The notes beneath the pieces were generated by a model. That model was not told where the DNA came from, did no database searches, and saw only the letters and a program-made list of their open reading frames with translations. DNA of 64,000 nucleotides from assembly GCF_002237755.1 (NCBI RefSeq), contig NZ_MWSJ01000004.1, positions 62,001 through 126,000 on the forward strand, given 5' to 3'. The number at the start of each line of letters is the position of its first letter. Within the stretch, counting starts at the first letter, position 1. The stretch comes from Lysinibacillus sp. KCTC 33748. GTDB lineage: Bacteria > Bacillota > Bacilli > Bacillales_A > Planococcaceae. The position numbers were made by a program, and so were the translations under genes. This document shows, piece after piece, positions 8,593 through 17,795 of this stretch.

Positions 8593-9033
8593 GAAAATCG
8601 CCTCCTTCCGACTATTAGACTTGGCAAATCATCATTTCGATTCAAGTTTTTTTATTTTATTGGAAATTTAGTGGATTATCACCATAACTTAGGGTTGATT
8701 TCCATTCCTCTAATGCTAATCTCCAAGTCTTGAACGAAGATCACTTATATACATAGCATAAGTTTTAATCAACGATTCCCTAAATTTTGGTTTTGTTCTA
8801 ATTTCGCTATAATACCATTAATAGGTGGAAGGGATGGAGTTTTAAAAAGAAAAACGAAAAATAACTAGCTAGAAGCATTTTAGAATAAAGGTACAAGGTG
8901 ATAAAAATTGCTGTACATAAGATGCGTATTTTCAATCTGCTTTGTTTAGCAACAAGAAAATAGATACATATAGAAGGAATCTACCTACCTTTACTAGAAG
9001 GTCATATATACACAATCATAAAGGGGTGATTCG
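8593..9033. other. Non-coding gap between divergent genes
   Basis: This 440-base AT-rich stretch separates the minus-strand sigma operon from the plus-strand hypothetical gene. The AAGGAGG site of the sigma gene lies at 8601-8607. I see no convincing open frame, repeat or terminator, and no promoter matching both consensus boxes. Confidence 0.5.
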
Positions 9034-9471
9034 TTGCGATTAACGAAAGGGATTTCTGGTTTTGATGCAGATCATCTAATCGAACAAGATATGCGTACTT
9101 TCCAGTCGATGGTTTATCATTTAGTGACAAGCGAACAACGAGCAAAGGCTGTGCAATTTATCGATCAGCCTCATGTTGTTTATATGCAAGCGGTGATTCA
9201 ACTGGAGGATGAGCGTTTGACAATTCTCCATCATAGGTTGATGCCTTATATTGCATTTGCTAAGTTTGATGAAGAGCTAAGCTTTCAATTTTTAACAAAA
9301 ACTCACTTACACAAATATTTTCCGATGCGTAAATGTCTTACATCTGATACATTAAACACATTATTGACGCAAGATAAGGATTTGCACAGTTTATCTGAGG
9401 TGGAATGGAACTATATTTCACACTTTGACAGCAAAACTATAGGGGATGTTATTTTTAACTATTGGGATTAA
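9034..9471 (+). CDS. Conserved-looking hypothetical protein, 145 residues
   Basis: The TTG at 9034 follows AAAGGGG at 9020-9026. The product is soluble, without signal peptide or membrane segment, and has no motif that I recognise. Codon use is like its neighbours and a clean terminator follows, so it is probably a real single-gene unit. Function unknown. Confidence 0.55.
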   Translation: MRLTKGISGFDADHLIEQDMRTFQSMVYHLVTSEQRAKAVQFIDQPHVVYMQAVIQLEDERLTILHHRLMPYIAFAKFDEELSFQFLTKTHLHKYFPMRKCLTSDTLNTLLTQDKDLHSLSEVEWNYISHFDSKTIGDVIFNYWD

Positions 9472-9485
9472 TTTTTTATTAGAAG

Positions 9486-9516
9486 GAACAGCTTGATTTT
9501 TAATGCTGTTCTTTTT
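9486..9516 (+). terminator. Terminator after the 145-residue hypothetical gene
   Basis: Arms GAACAGC (9486-9492) and GCTGTTC (9505-9511) are followed by five T residues. Confidence 0.75.
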
Positions 9517-9737
9517 ATGTGTGTTAAAAGTACTACTTTTATCGTTATAGTAGTCCATCTGATTTATTTTTCAATTCTATAATCTGCTATAAATTACATA
9601 AAAATTAACTAGTTATTTCATTTAATATATAAAAAATTCCTGATTCATCCAAGTTCGTCTTTAAAGTGGTAGATTACTATTGGTATTCAAATTTTGATAA
9701 AGTACATATTTGTATTGGAAAATAAGGAGAATTTGAA

Positions 9738-11420
9738 ATGAATTTTAAGTCTATTAGTAAAAGAATTGTTTTTTCCTTCAGCATTGTTATAGCAATCGTC
9801 GTTTTATACATTGGCTACAATTACTATGCAATAAAACAAAGCAACAGCGCGACGGAAGAAATCGTTGATGAAGAATTGCAATTACTAATTGCAGATTATG
9901 AACAAGCTCAAACGATTTCGCTCAGAATTGCTGCAGCTAGAGGGTATGTACTTTCTGGCGAAGAAAAGTATAAGAAGATTTTTGAAGATACTGTAAAGCA
10001 TGCTGTTGAGAACGAACAAAAGCGTTTAGAAATTACAAAGTCAGGAGATTTCGGCAAAATTGCGGAAATGGCGAAGGAATGGAATAGCTATGTTGAAAAA
10101 GAGGTATTTGATGTTTATGATCGAGGTCAGAAGGAACTAGCAACGAAAAATTTAGCTTCTATGAATGAAAAAGTGACGGAAATACGTGAAGGCTATGAAG
10201 GATTAGCCGAGCATCGTAAGCAATCGATTAATGCGACTGGCGCAGACATTATCAGTGCAGGAAACACTAAGCAGCTGATTGGTATCATCGTTGGTGTTAT
10301 GATTGTTATCGTTTCTATCCTGATTGCATTGTTAAGTGCTCGACTGATTTCTAGACCAATCATCGCTGTGACAAATCGTATGCAACGAATTACTGAAGGT
10401 GACTTAAGTGAGCCTGCACTTGTTGTGAAATCCAAAGATGAGGTAGGACTGCTTACAGAAGCGACTAATAAGATGTCCGATATTTTGAATCGATTATTAA
10501 AGCAAATTCAAACCGTATCTAATGACGTAGCTGCGCATAGTGAAGAGCTTATGCAATCGTCGACAGAAGTGAAAACAGGTACGGAACAAATTGTTGATAC
10601 AGTTACTGAAATTGCAAGTGGCACAGAAGTGCAGGCGAGCAATGCATCAGATGTAGCGACAACCATGACAGAATTCACCTTAAAGGTGACAGATGTCAAC
10701 AATAGTAGTACAGATGTTCAGCAATATTCCCAACATGTTATGGCCTTAACAAAAGAGGGCCAAAGTTTAATGGACGCCTCAACTGCACAAATGAGTTCCA
10801 TTCATCATATTGTGAAAGATTCTGTTTATAAAGTGGATGAACTGAGTAAACAAACACAGGAAATTTCAAAAATCGTAGCTGTCATACAGGATATTGCTGC
10901 ACAAACGAATTTACTAGCACTAAATGCAGCAATCGAAGCGGCTCGCGCAGGGGAGCATGGTAAAGGGTTTGCGGTCGTTGCAGACGAGGTGCGTAAACTT
11001 GCAGAACAAGTAGCCGTCTCCGTAGATGATATAACAGGCATTGTTCAAAAAATCCAACAAGATTCTAACACGGTAACATCCTCACTAGAAACTGGCTATC
11101 ATGAGGTCGAAAAAGGCACGGCGCAAATCGCAACTACAAATGAAACGTTCAACCAGATTGCAGAGGCCGTTTACGCCATGTCAACGAATATTGATGGCGT
11201 GATGACCAAGCTAGAAGAGGTAGTACAAAATACCGTTACGATTAATAAATCAGTGGACGAAATTGCCGCTGTATCAGAACAATCTGCTGCAGGCATCCAA
11301 GAAACTTCAGCAACAATCGAACAAGCATCAAGCTCTATGGACGAAATCAAAAATAGTTCAGCCAATTTAGCGGGTATGGCAGAAAATTTAAATGACCTTG
11401 TTAGGAAGTTTAAATTGTAA
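9738..11420 (+). CDS. Methyl-accepting chemotaxis protein
   Basis: The ATG at 9738 is preceded by AAGGAG. The 560-residue receptor has TM1 (residues about 9-28), an extracellular helical sensor domain (about 30-175), TM2 (about 178-200), a HAMP domain (about 201-253, with R-P-I-I-A-V-T and D-E-V-G-L-L) and the long coiled-coil signalling domain. The conserved hairpin tip is near 385-425 ([21 protein letters not shown]). The cytoplasmic tip engages CheA/CheW, and glutamate/glutamine pairs on the helices are methylation sites. The all-helical sensor domain looks like a four-helix-bundle or CHASE3 type. The ligand is unknown. Single gene with its own terminator. Confidence 0.95.
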   Translation: MNFKSISKRIVFSFSIVIAIVVLYIGYNYYAIKQSNSATEEIVDEELQLLIADYEQAQTISLRIAAARGYVLSGEEKYKKIFEDTVKHAVENEQKRLEITKSGDFGKIAEMAKEWNSYVEKEVFDVYDRGQKELATKNLASMNEKVTEIREGYEGLAEHRKQSINATGADIISAGNTKQLIGIIVGVMIVIVSILIALLSARLISRPIIAVTNRMQRITEGDLSEPALVVKSKDEVGLLTEATNKMSDILNRLLKQIQTVSNDVAAHSEELMQSSTEVKTGTEQIVDTVTEIASGTEVQASNASDVATTMTEFTLKVTDVNNSSTDVQQYSQHVMALTKEGQSLMDASTAQMSSIHHIVKDSVYKVDELSKQTQEISKIVAVIQDIAAQTNLLALNAAIEAARAGEHGKGFAVVADEVRKLAEQVAVSVDDITGIVQKIQQDSNTVTSSLETGYHEVEKGTAQIATTNETFNQIAEAVYAMSTNIDGVMTKLEEVVQNTVTINKSVDEIAAVSEQSAAGIQETSATIEQASSSMDEIKNSSANLAGMAENLNDLVRKFKL

Positions 11421-11466
11421 TTAAATGTATTGTATTTTGTAGCAATTGAATTATGTAAATCGGTTA

Positions 11467-11510
11467 AACCAGCAATCGACGAGAAAATCGTGTGATTGCT
11501 GGTTTTATTT
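11467..11510 (+). terminator. Terminator of the chemoreceptor gene
   Basis: Perfect 11-bp arms (11467-11477 and 11494-11504, AACCAGCAATC / GATTGCTGGTT) are followed by TTATTTTATT. Confidence 0.85.
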
Positions 11511-11711
11511 TATTATGTGGTTTAGGAAGAAGGGTGAAATTAAAAGAGTAAATACCTTTATCAAATATAGTATTGTCGCAATAAATAAAAGCTGGTCATA
11601 AATTATTTATCCAAAAATTGAATAACAGGAAGTTCAATGAGGCTATAAATAATATAAAACCGACAATTAATTTCATGTGTTCATGAATAAGCTTCGATAA
11701 GGAGTGTGGAG

Positions 11712-13352
11712 ATGGCGACACTTGTTGTAAAGAGAGGTATTATGTACAAATACCAAAGCATTGGGCAGGCGATTCAAGAAGCAAAGCCGGGAGATTTTAT
11801 TGAAATCCGGGAGGGGATTTATGAAGAAAGCTTTGAAATTTCCCAAAGGCTTACATTGTATGGAGTAGGAAATGTAATCATTAAAGGTGGCGTGTTTATA
11901 CGTTATCAAACACTTGTGAATATGCGAAATTTGCGTTTTACGCAAGGGCAGGGTATTTATGTAAAGGGAGATTTACAGCTAGAACACTGTGTCATTGAGC
12001 AGCAAATGGTGCAAACACAAGTAACTGTGAGCTTCGGAAGTTTAATGATGAAAAATGTTGATGTTTTAGCGAGTCCTATCAATCATGTTGGCTTACGTAT
12101 TGATAATGGTTCGAGTGTTATTCTTGTGGATACGACTATCCAGCATCATAAGAAGGCTCAAATTATGGTGCAAAATAGTGAAATCACTTTGACGAATTGC
12201 ATGCTGTTGGAAGGGCGAGCGAATGGCATTTATGCAATACGAAATGTGAAAATGGAGTTGGTGGATTGTGAAATTCATGGACATCAAAAGGCCCAAATTG
12301 TTGCAGCCTCCAGTTCAATTTCAATGATGAATACACTTATTCACCAAGGGGAAAGTATAGGGATCCAAGTTTTTGAGAACACGAAGCTATCGATGGATGG
12401 CTGTGAAATCAAGCAACATCAAGACACGCATCTAGTTGTTCATCAAAGTGAGTTATTCGTGACGGATTCTATCTTTTCTGATGGAGTGGGAAATGGCCTT
12501 TTTATTGGCGAGAAATCAAAGGCGATATTGTACGATTGTAAGATTCATCGGCATGTTAAATCTCAGTTGTTAATTGAAAATAGTAAAGTGGAGTTTCGTA
12601 CATGTAGAATAGAAAAAGGAGAGGCGACGGGAGTAACGGTTGTTAATGAAGCAGATGTATCGATGACAGAATGTAATATCCAAGAACACCCGCAATTTCA
12701 AATGATTGTTGACGCCAGCGGGCTAATGCTCAATCAGTGCATGATTCAAATTGGGCAGGCAGGTGGTATTTATGGCAATGATCACGCTAAGATTACGCTC
12801 CAGAATACCATAATTCGAGAGCTCGAAAGTCACCATATTTATATTAACAATGCTCGGCTCTTTACTGATAATTGTACTTTTGAACATATTCGTGCGAATG
12901 CGATTACTTGTATTGATGCAATTTTTGAAATAGCAAATAGTAAATTTAAAAACTGTTATGAAGGTCCGTATGCAATCGTTTGGTCTGATCAGTCAATGGG
13001 CCGTTTTAAGCATTGTACGATTGATGAAGCAGATCGTCCATTTTTAGCGGTGTCCAATCAATCTTTACTTGAGATGGTGTATACAGATCTAGTTACTGTT
13101 AATATTCCCTCTATTGTACAGGGGAAAAGTCAATTATTTATCGAAGGGTATACGAACAAGACATTGTGGAAGAGTGATTCATCGTCGAGAATAGTTTATT
13201 TGGCAGCCAATACTAAAACAAAGCACAGTGTAATAAATCAAGCAGAAGCAACCGACATGCAAATACTGGACGAAAGATTACGAATACAAGTTGAAAATTT
13301 ACAAAAACTTAACATTATTACCTCGACGAATAATGTTAATAAAACAGTATAG
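11712..13352 (+). CDS. Right-handed parallel beta-helix repeat protein
   Basis: I chose the ATG at 11712, placed 7 nt after GGAG, over the GTG at 11706. The 546-residue protein opens with the block Y-Q-S-I-G-Q-A-I-Q-E-A-K-P-G-D and I-E-I-R-E-G-I-Y, the usual entry to NosD/pectate-lyase-like beta helices. About fifteen rungs of 22-24 residues follow (patterns such as L-V-D-C-E-I-H-G-H and L-T-N-C-M-L). No secretion signal is present, so it appears to be cytoplasmic or exported by a non-Sec route. No catalytic residues of polysaccharide lyases can be assigned. It may be structural or carbohydrate-binding. Single gene; function unknown. Confidence 0.75.
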   Translation: MATLVVKRGIMYKYQSIGQAIQEAKPGDFIEIREGIYEESFEISQRLTLYGVGNVIIKGGVFIRYQTLVNMRNLRFTQGQGIYVKGDLQLEHCVIEQQMVQTQVTVSFGSLMMKNVDVLASPINHVGLRIDNGSSVILVDTTIQHHKKAQIMVQNSEITLTNCMLLEGRANGIYAIRNVKMELVDCEIHGHQKAQIVAASSSISMMNTLIHQGESIGIQVFENTKLSMDGCEIKQHQDTHLVVHQSELFVTDSIFSDGVGNGLFIGEKSKAILYDCKIHRHVKSQLLIENSKVEFRTCRIEKGEATGVTVVNEADVSMTECNIQEHPQFQMIVDASGLMLNQCMIQIGQAGGIYGNDHAKITLQNTIIRELESHHIYINNARLFTDNCTFEHIRANAITCIDAIFEIANSKFKNCYEGPYAIVWSDQSMGRFKHCTIDEADRPFLAVSNQSLLEMVYTDLVTVNIPSIVQGKSQLFIEGYTNKTLWKSDSSSRIVYLAANTKTKHSVINQAEATDMQILDERLRIQVENLQKLNIITSTNNVNKTV

Positions 13353-13823
13353 TAACCGAATAAAAAAGTAGGATAAGTAGTTTCAATTATTTTGAAATTA
13401 CTTTTTTTTCTGGGGTAAAAGTACTGTAATAATGAGGTAATTAAATATGATGGATACGTATAAAGACACTTCTTCATTGTTCAGAGCCATTTATATTTGC
13501 ATGTAAACGGTTTCTTTATAATGTTTTTTACACTGTAGCGCCGAATTATAAAATTCGACAAAAGCACTTGTTATTTTTATAATAGAATTAGTGAATAACA
13601 AGTATCGATCTAGGTATTGTATTGAAATTATTATTAAATAACAATGTTTTTTTGCAGAGGTTAAAATTTTATTATATTTAAGTAGATTTTGGATTGTTTA
13701 ATTTGTATATGTTATCTTATAATCAGGGGAAAAAGTTCATGGAATGCTTTACTAGTTCGTTGTTTTAGAAATATGAATAATGATTGTAAAATAATAATTG
13801 GATGAAGTAGAGGTGGAAAAGGA
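13353..13823. other. AT-rich non-coding stretch with one inverted repeat
   Basis: No open frame with a ribosome binding site is seen. A 10-bp inverted repeat, ACTTGTTATT (13566-13575) and AATAACAAGT (13594-13603), shares the ACTTGT core with the terminator stem at 14142-14182. Confidence 0.5.
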
Positions 13824-14015
13824 ATGTTTGGGCTGACAAAAGAAGAGATTATGTTAATGCTTGAGAAGGCAGGATTAGAGGAGATACAAAAAAATGCAAT
13901 TGCGGACATCCTGCATCTTAACAATTTGCGAATCGAGCAACAACTTGCATTTATTATCCATTTAGTAATGGACGAGCGCGAAAGAAGTATTGCTAACAAT
14001 ACATATTTAAATTAG
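13824..14015 (+). CDS. Small hypothetical protein, 63 residues
   Basis: The ATG at 13824 follows GGAAAAGG. The product is amphipathic and helical, with an N-terminal block K-E-E-I-M-L-M-L-E-K-A-G and no membrane segment or recognised motif. The site, length and the terminator about 130 bases downstream give modest support. Confidence 0.4.
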   Translation: MFGLTKEEIMLMLEKAGLEEIQKNAIADILHLNNLRIEQQLAFIIHLVMDERERSIANNTYLN

Positions 14016-14141
14016 AAAATGTTGTAGGATAAGTAGCTATCTTTTTTACATAAACCATATAGTTTGTAATCGAATGACAAGCTGTGTGAAAAATAATAAA
14101 CCTTTAATACAATTATATTATCCTACTTATAGATGAATAAA

Positions 14142-14182
14142 ATCACAAGTGCTATTTCATAAAAGCACTTGTGATTTTTTTT
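14142..14182 (+). terminator. Strong hairpin terminator
   Basis: The perfect 12-bp arms ATCACAAGTGCT (14142-14153) and AGCACTTGTGAT (14164-14175) enclose a 10-nt loop, and eight T residues follow. It probably ends the transcript of the small gene at 13824. Confidence 0.8.
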
Positions 14183-14277
14183 AACATTAATCTCCGTTAT
14201 GAATGGTAAAATTTGAAACTTTTTTATTTTTCAGAACGTAAAGAGATTAGATAGAAAAGAACGGGGAGGGGAGTAGT

Positions 14278-14952
14278 TTGAAGCAAGCGTTAATGATACT
14301 TGATATTCAAAATGATTACTTTAGTGACCAAGCGAGAATACCTGTAGCAAAGCATCAAATTGAGCCAACTTTAAATAGCATAAATGGTCTTATAAAAGAT
14401 GCTGAAAAATCAAATGTTCCAGTTATCTATATTAGTAATGAGTTTGAGCGAACGCATGTACTTTCGAATCTTTTAAGAAAATTCACAGCTTTAAAAGAAA
14501 GTAAGGGTGCTGAATTGGATGAACGATTATTAAGAGTTGAGGGTATGTACTTTTCAAAAAATAAAGCGGATGCATTTAATAATCCCAGCTTAGTAACTTA
14601 TTTAAAAAATAATGAAATAAACGAATGTATAGGAACGAGGATTTTATCTTTATTCAGTAGGTGTTCAAACACCTACTAAATAAAGATAAAGCCTCCGGCG
14701 GATGTCACGGATTTTGAAAGGAGTGAATTGTGCGTACACAATTCAAAATCCGGACGCAATTACGCCAAGGCGAAATTGATAGAAGGCTGTGTCACAGCAA
14801 CGGTGAAAGGGGCTCTAGCTAGAAATTTTGCTGTAACTGTTGTGAGCGATGCAGTAGCAGGAGCTACAGATCAAAGTAAGGAAGCGGCCTTAACAAAGCT
14901 AGCTACACAAGACCTCTTAATCCTTACTTCACAGCACGTATTTGAAAGATGA
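14278..14952 (+). pseudogene. Isochorismatase-family cysteine hydrolase split by a palindromic repeat element
   Basis: The first part, a TTG start at 14278 after a GGGGAGGGGAG site, encodes the N-terminal two thirds of an isochorismatase-like hydrolase. M-I-L-D-I-Q-N-D-Y-F carries the catalytic Asp, and the fragment runs to N-E-I-N-E-C-I. An in-frame TAA stops it at 14677-14679. The second part resumes in the same frame near 14772 as L-I-E-G-C-V-T-A-T-V-K-G-A-L, which contains the nucleophile Cys, and ends at 14952. The about 140 bases between (14643-14782) form a chain of hairpins that is unrelated to the family. A few residues of the normal strand before G-C-V also seem lost or replaced. 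A functional full-length enzyme is unlikely unless the element is removed from DNA or RNA. Confidence 0.8.
14643..14782. repeat. Palindromic repeat element, copy 1 (inside isochorismatase gene)
   Basis: Three hairpins stand in a row. The first has 22-bp arms at 14643-14664 and 14669-14690 with one mismatch. The second has outer arms CGGATTTTGA (14708-14717) and TCAAAATCCG (14743-14752). The third has arms at 14757-14766 and 14769-14778, 9 of 10 paired. A related element of about the same size at 23488-23624 shares the first hairpin (TTCAGYAGRTGTYCAAACACC) and the end (TCCGGACGCAATT to AATTGATAG). No coding capacity and no clear target-site duplication is visible. Confidence 0.75.
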
Positions 14953-14969
14953 CAAGGGGGAATTTTAAA

Positions 14970-15566
14970 ATGACTCTTTTACAACGATTAATCGAACAAG
15001 CTAAACAACCACGAGGATTCGTAGGCTCATTGATGTTACGAATTATGAATAAGGCACATAGCGGTATGAATACTTGGCTCATGAAACAGGAAGCTGTAAA
15101 TGATGGTGATATTGTGCTAGATATTGGATGTGGAGGTGGAAAAACACTTCAATCCTTATCGAAAATGAATCCAAGTGGTAAAATCTATGGTATAGACTTT
15201 TCCGCGCAGGCGGTTAAAGATTCTACGAAATCCAATCAAATGGATGTGGCCAATGGAAAAGTGATCGTAACGCAAGCAAGTGTTTCAAGCATTCCGCACA
15301 AGGATAAGTTTTTCGATACGATTACAGCGTTCCAAACGCATTATTTTTGGCCGGATTTAGCAAATGATGTGAAGGAAGTATTTAGAGTGTTGAATGACGA
15401 TGGGAAGTTTATCATCATTTCGGAGCTCTATAAAATTAATTATCATATGAAAGCTTATAAAACTAAGCCTGAAATCAAGCAGTTGTTTGAAAGTGTTGGG
15501 TTTCAAACTGTTACTATACGAGAAAACACGCAAAAAGGTTGGCTTTGTATTACAGGAATTAAATGA
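14970..15566 (+). CDS. Class I SAM-dependent methyltransferase
   Basis: The ATG at 14970 lies 9 nt after AAGGGGG. The glycine-rich SAM loop V-L-D-I-G-C-G-G-G-K (about residues 50-60), the acidic strand end I-Y-G-I-D-F-S and motif F-D-T-I-T-A-F define a Rossmann-fold methyltransferase of the Methyltransf_11/25 type. V-F-R-V-L-N-D-D-G-K follows at the usual distance. The substrate cannot be inferred. The gene lies directly after the broken hydrolase gene and before the glycosylase gene. Confidence 0.88.
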   Translation: MTLLQRLIEQAKQPRGFVGSLMLRIMNKAHSGMNTWLMKQEAVNDGDIVLDIGCGGGKTLQSLSKMNPSGKIYGIDFSAQAVKDSTKSNQMDVANGKVIVTQASVSSIPHKDKFFDTITAFQTHYFWPDLANDVKEVFRVLNDDGKFIIISELYKINYHMKAYKTKPEIKQLFESVGFQTVTIRENTQKGWLCITGIK

Positions 15567-15591
15567 ATCGTAGTAAATGGAGGATATATCA

Positions 15592-16158
15592 ATGAAAAGA
15601 TGTGAATGGGTCAAGCAAGATGAGCCTTTATATGTTGAATACCATGATAAGGAATGGGGTATCCCTGTCCATGATGATCAGCATTTATTTGAGATGCTCT
15701 GTCTAGAAGGGGCACAGGCGGGTCTTAGCTGGTGGACGATTTTACAAAAGAGAGAGGGCTACCGGGCAGCTTTCGACCAATTTGATGCATCGAAAATCAT
15801 TCTCTATACGGAGGACAAGCTACAGGAGCTTAGACAGGATTCTCGCATTGTACGAAATAAGCTTAAAATTGCTAGTGTTGTAACGAATGCTCAAGCCTTT
15901 CTACGTATACAGGAGCAGTATGGTTCCTTCTCTCAATATATTTGGGACTTTGTAGACCATCAGCCGATTATCAATGAATGGTCGTCCATTGCAGACGTAC
16001 CTGCTACAACAGAAATTAGCGAACGTATGAGCAAGCAATTAAAAAAAGATGGTTTTAAATTTGTTGGTAGTACGATTTGCTATTCATTTATGCAGGCAAC
16101 AGGAATGGTAAATGACCATGTCGTCGATTGTTTTTGTCGCAGTGAAGGTGATAACTGA
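15592..16158 (+). CDS. tag: DNA-3-methyladenine glycosylase I
   Basis: The ATG at 15592 follows TGGAGGA. The 188-residue protein starts with K-R-C-E-W-V and carries E-Y-H-D-K-E-W-G, Q-A-G-L-S-W-W-T-I-L and the C-terminal N-D-H-V-V-D-C. The zinc-binding set of TagI (Cys4, His18 and the C-terminal His and Cys) is complete. The enzyme removes 3-methyladenine from alkylated DNA in base excision repair. Its TGA stop shares a base with the ATG of the next gene, so the two are coupled. Confidence 0.95.
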   Translation: MKRCEWVKQDEPLYVEYHDKEWGIPVHDDQHLFEMLCLEGAQAGLSWWTILQKREGYRAAFDQFDASKIILYTEDKLQELRQDSRIVRNKLKIASVVTNAQAFLRIQEQYGSFSQYIWDFVDHQPIINEWSSIADVPATTEISERMSKQLKKDGFKFVGSTICYSFMQATGMVNDHVVDCFCRSEGDN

Positions 16159-16841
16159 TGAAAGTTGAGGATATTAAGGCTCAATTAGTAAGGCAAGCAA
16201 CGATCTTTGAAACGGGTGGTATTAGACCTACACATGACCTGCTAGAAAGTTGGATTGGCTTTGTGGGATGGTCATTGCCTGCAGAGGAGTGTCCACAAGG
16301 GTTTCAGCCACTTGCTACATTATTTTTAAAGGAGCTTCCTTATGTACCGACATCGCTTCAACATATTGAGCTGCTAACGTTATTTATGAATGAAGAAATA
16401 TTTGATCACCTGATAGAAGATGATCTTAGCTGTTTTTTTGAAATAAGAGCATATACTTCTCTAGAAGGTTTAGTCCAGCAAAATTGGCAGCATGACCGAA
16501 TTCGAGCTTTCCCACTTATTCCGAAATGGATTATCAATGATTATCCGACATGGGATGGGGGAGGGATTCCGTCTGATGTGGAGGATGAAATTTTGAGGCT
16601 AGAACACGAGGAGGATGTTGAGTACTTCGATGATATCGTTGAAGAAATATACGCCGTCCATAAAATTGGTGGCTATCCAGCTTTTTGCCAAAGTGGTCGT
16701 GATTACGGTGAGGAATTTCCGTTTGTACTCCAAATTGCCTCAGACGAAAAGGCGTATTTTAATATCGTCGATAATGGGAATTTCTATTTCTTTTTTAATC
16801 GTGAGTTAAATGAATGGCGTGTACATTGCGATTTTTATTAG
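16158..16841 (+). CDS. DUF1963-like (YwqG-related) protein
   Basis: The ATG at 16158 overlaps the stop of tag (ATGA type). The 227-residue soluble protein has the late motif H-K-I-G-G-Y-P-A-F-C-Q-S-G and a beta-rich end (F-P-F-V-L-Q-I-A-S-D, F-Y-F-F-F-N-R) that resemble the C-terminal half of DUF1963 proteins. Their function is unknown. No link to DNA repair is known beyond co-transcription with tag. Confidence 0.6.
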   Translation: MKVEDIKAQLVRQATIFETGGIRPTHDLLESWIGFVGWSLPAEECPQGFQPLATLFLKELPYVPTSLQHIELLTLFMNEEIFDHLIEDDLSCFFEIRAYTSLEGLVQQNWQHDRIRAFPLIPKWIINDYPTWDGGGIPSDVEDEILRLEHEEDVEYFDDIVEEIYAVHKIGGYPAFCQSGRDYGEEFPFVLQIASDEKAYFNIVDNGNFYFFFNRELNEWRVHCDFY

Positions 16842-16906
16842 CGGTAAAATTATTTTCACGTACAAACAGCAATGCTACAGTGCTGGCATGATGAGGAGGA
16901 ATGAAG

Positions 16907-17107
16907 ATGAGGAGACATACTTCAGAAGTTAGAAAAGTAAAGAAGGTGAGAAAAATGGAAAACAAAACAGTCATTAAGAGTGGTATTAGTTTTGGCTCGG
17001 TATTGGCGATTACTATTTCTTGGAGTGTCAATCATTCGATCATTTGGGCCATCATACATGGTTGTTTAAGCTGGCTATATGTCATTTATTACGCGATATT
17101 TAGATAG
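16907..17107 (+). CDS. Small one-to-two-helix membrane protein
   Basis: A strong GAGGAGG at 16892-16898 points to the ATG at 16907. A second ATG at 16955, after AAGGTGAG, would remove a very basic 16-residue N-terminus. The C-terminal 40 residues are hydrophobic (two short helices joined around H-S-I-I-W-A-I-I-H). Homologues that I know of this shape are unannotated Bacillales proteins of about 50 residues, which favours the later start. Function unknown. Confidence 0.5.
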   Translation: MRRHTSEVRKVKKVRKMENKTVIKSGISFGSVLAITISWSVNHSIIWAIIHGCLSWLYVIYYAIFR

Positions 17108-17215
17108 AATCCAATCAAAGAAGCGCAAATACGGAACCTGACACTGTGCAATTGTTTATCGATACATTGCATTGTATACATACAATAACGAATGTGTACC
17201 TCGTTCATAACTTTG

Positions 17216-17251
17216 GAGCATTTAGCATAAATAACTAAGTGCTCTTTTTTT
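17216..17251 (+). terminator. Terminator upstream of the baseplate-like gene
   Basis: Arms GAGCATTTAG (17216-17225) and CTAAGTGCTC (17235-17244), with one G-U pair, are followed by seven T residues. Confidence 0.8.
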
Positions 17252-17319
17252 GATGAAAAGCTCATATTCAGAAAGATTACTAACATCTTTCCATGTATCG
17301 TAGAAGAAAGGTTGATAGG

Positions 17320-17622
17320 ATGACACATCAAGTAACCGCCAAAAGCAATTTTGATTTTAATGCTTCTGGCGTTGATGAAATATTACAAAATGTAGCGTAT
17401 ATATTATCTACTTTCGTAATTTCTTGCCCTTTGTACAGAGATTTTGGTTTTAGACTAGACACTCTTCCACCTTTCCAGCTTGCCATAAGACGAAATACTG
17501 CACGTCTTTTAGAAAGCATTCAACGTTTTGTGCCACAAGTTATCGTTATAGATGTAGATTATCTAGGAGATGCATATGTAGGAAAACTAGAACCAGTTGT
17601 GAAAGTTATCGTTAATAAATAA
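17320..17622 (+). CDS. GPW/gp25-like phage baseplate protein (orphan)
   Basis: The ATG at 17320 follows GAAAGG. The 100-residue protein has the layout of gp25/W baseplate wedge proteins: a helix with I-L-Q-N-V-A-Y-I-L-S-T, the C-P-L-Y-R-D-F-G-F motif (compare P-L-D-R-x-F-G in the family), and a C-terminal I-x-R-F-V-P-Q-V strand region ending V-V-K-V-I-V-N. These proteins connect baseplate and tube in contractile phage tails and in related injection machines. No other tail gene is near. It is probably a domesticated or leftover phage gene; the family call is from pattern only. Confidence 0.5.
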   Translation: MTHQVTAKSNFDFNASGVDEILQNVAYILSTFVISCPLYRDFGFRLDTLPPFQLAIRRNTARLLESIQRFVPQVIVIDVDYLGDAYVGKLEPVVKVIVNK

Positions 17623-17652
17623 ATTTTTAGGTGATTTTTATCCTTTACAACA

Positions 17653-17689
17653 AATTTGCCAGGTAAATTAAATGGTAGCCTGGCAAATT
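17653..17689. terminator. Hairpin after the baseplate-like gene
   Basis: Perfect 11-bp arms at 17653-17663 and 17679-17689 (AATTTGCCAGG / CCTGGCAAATT) follow the stop codon by 30 bases. No T-run follows, so termination is uncertain. Confidence 0.5.
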
Positions 17690-17795
17690 GATAAATATCA
17701 TTTCGATAAGTGCTGTGCATAACAGGAAAATGGGATAAATTCATGATTTAAAAAGAGAAGCGTATTCTATTAAAAAGATGAAATGGAGACAATAT

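Noticed and set aside
10193-11365. Several minus-strand frames inside the chemoreceptor gene
   Set aside because: Shadow frames with Ser/Thr/Ile-rich composition typical of the complement of coiled-coil coding DNA.
14643-14782. Group I/II intron or protein intron in the isochorismatase gene
   Set aside because: At about 140 bases it is far too short and lacks catalytic intron domains or splicing residues; a palindromic repeat element fits better.
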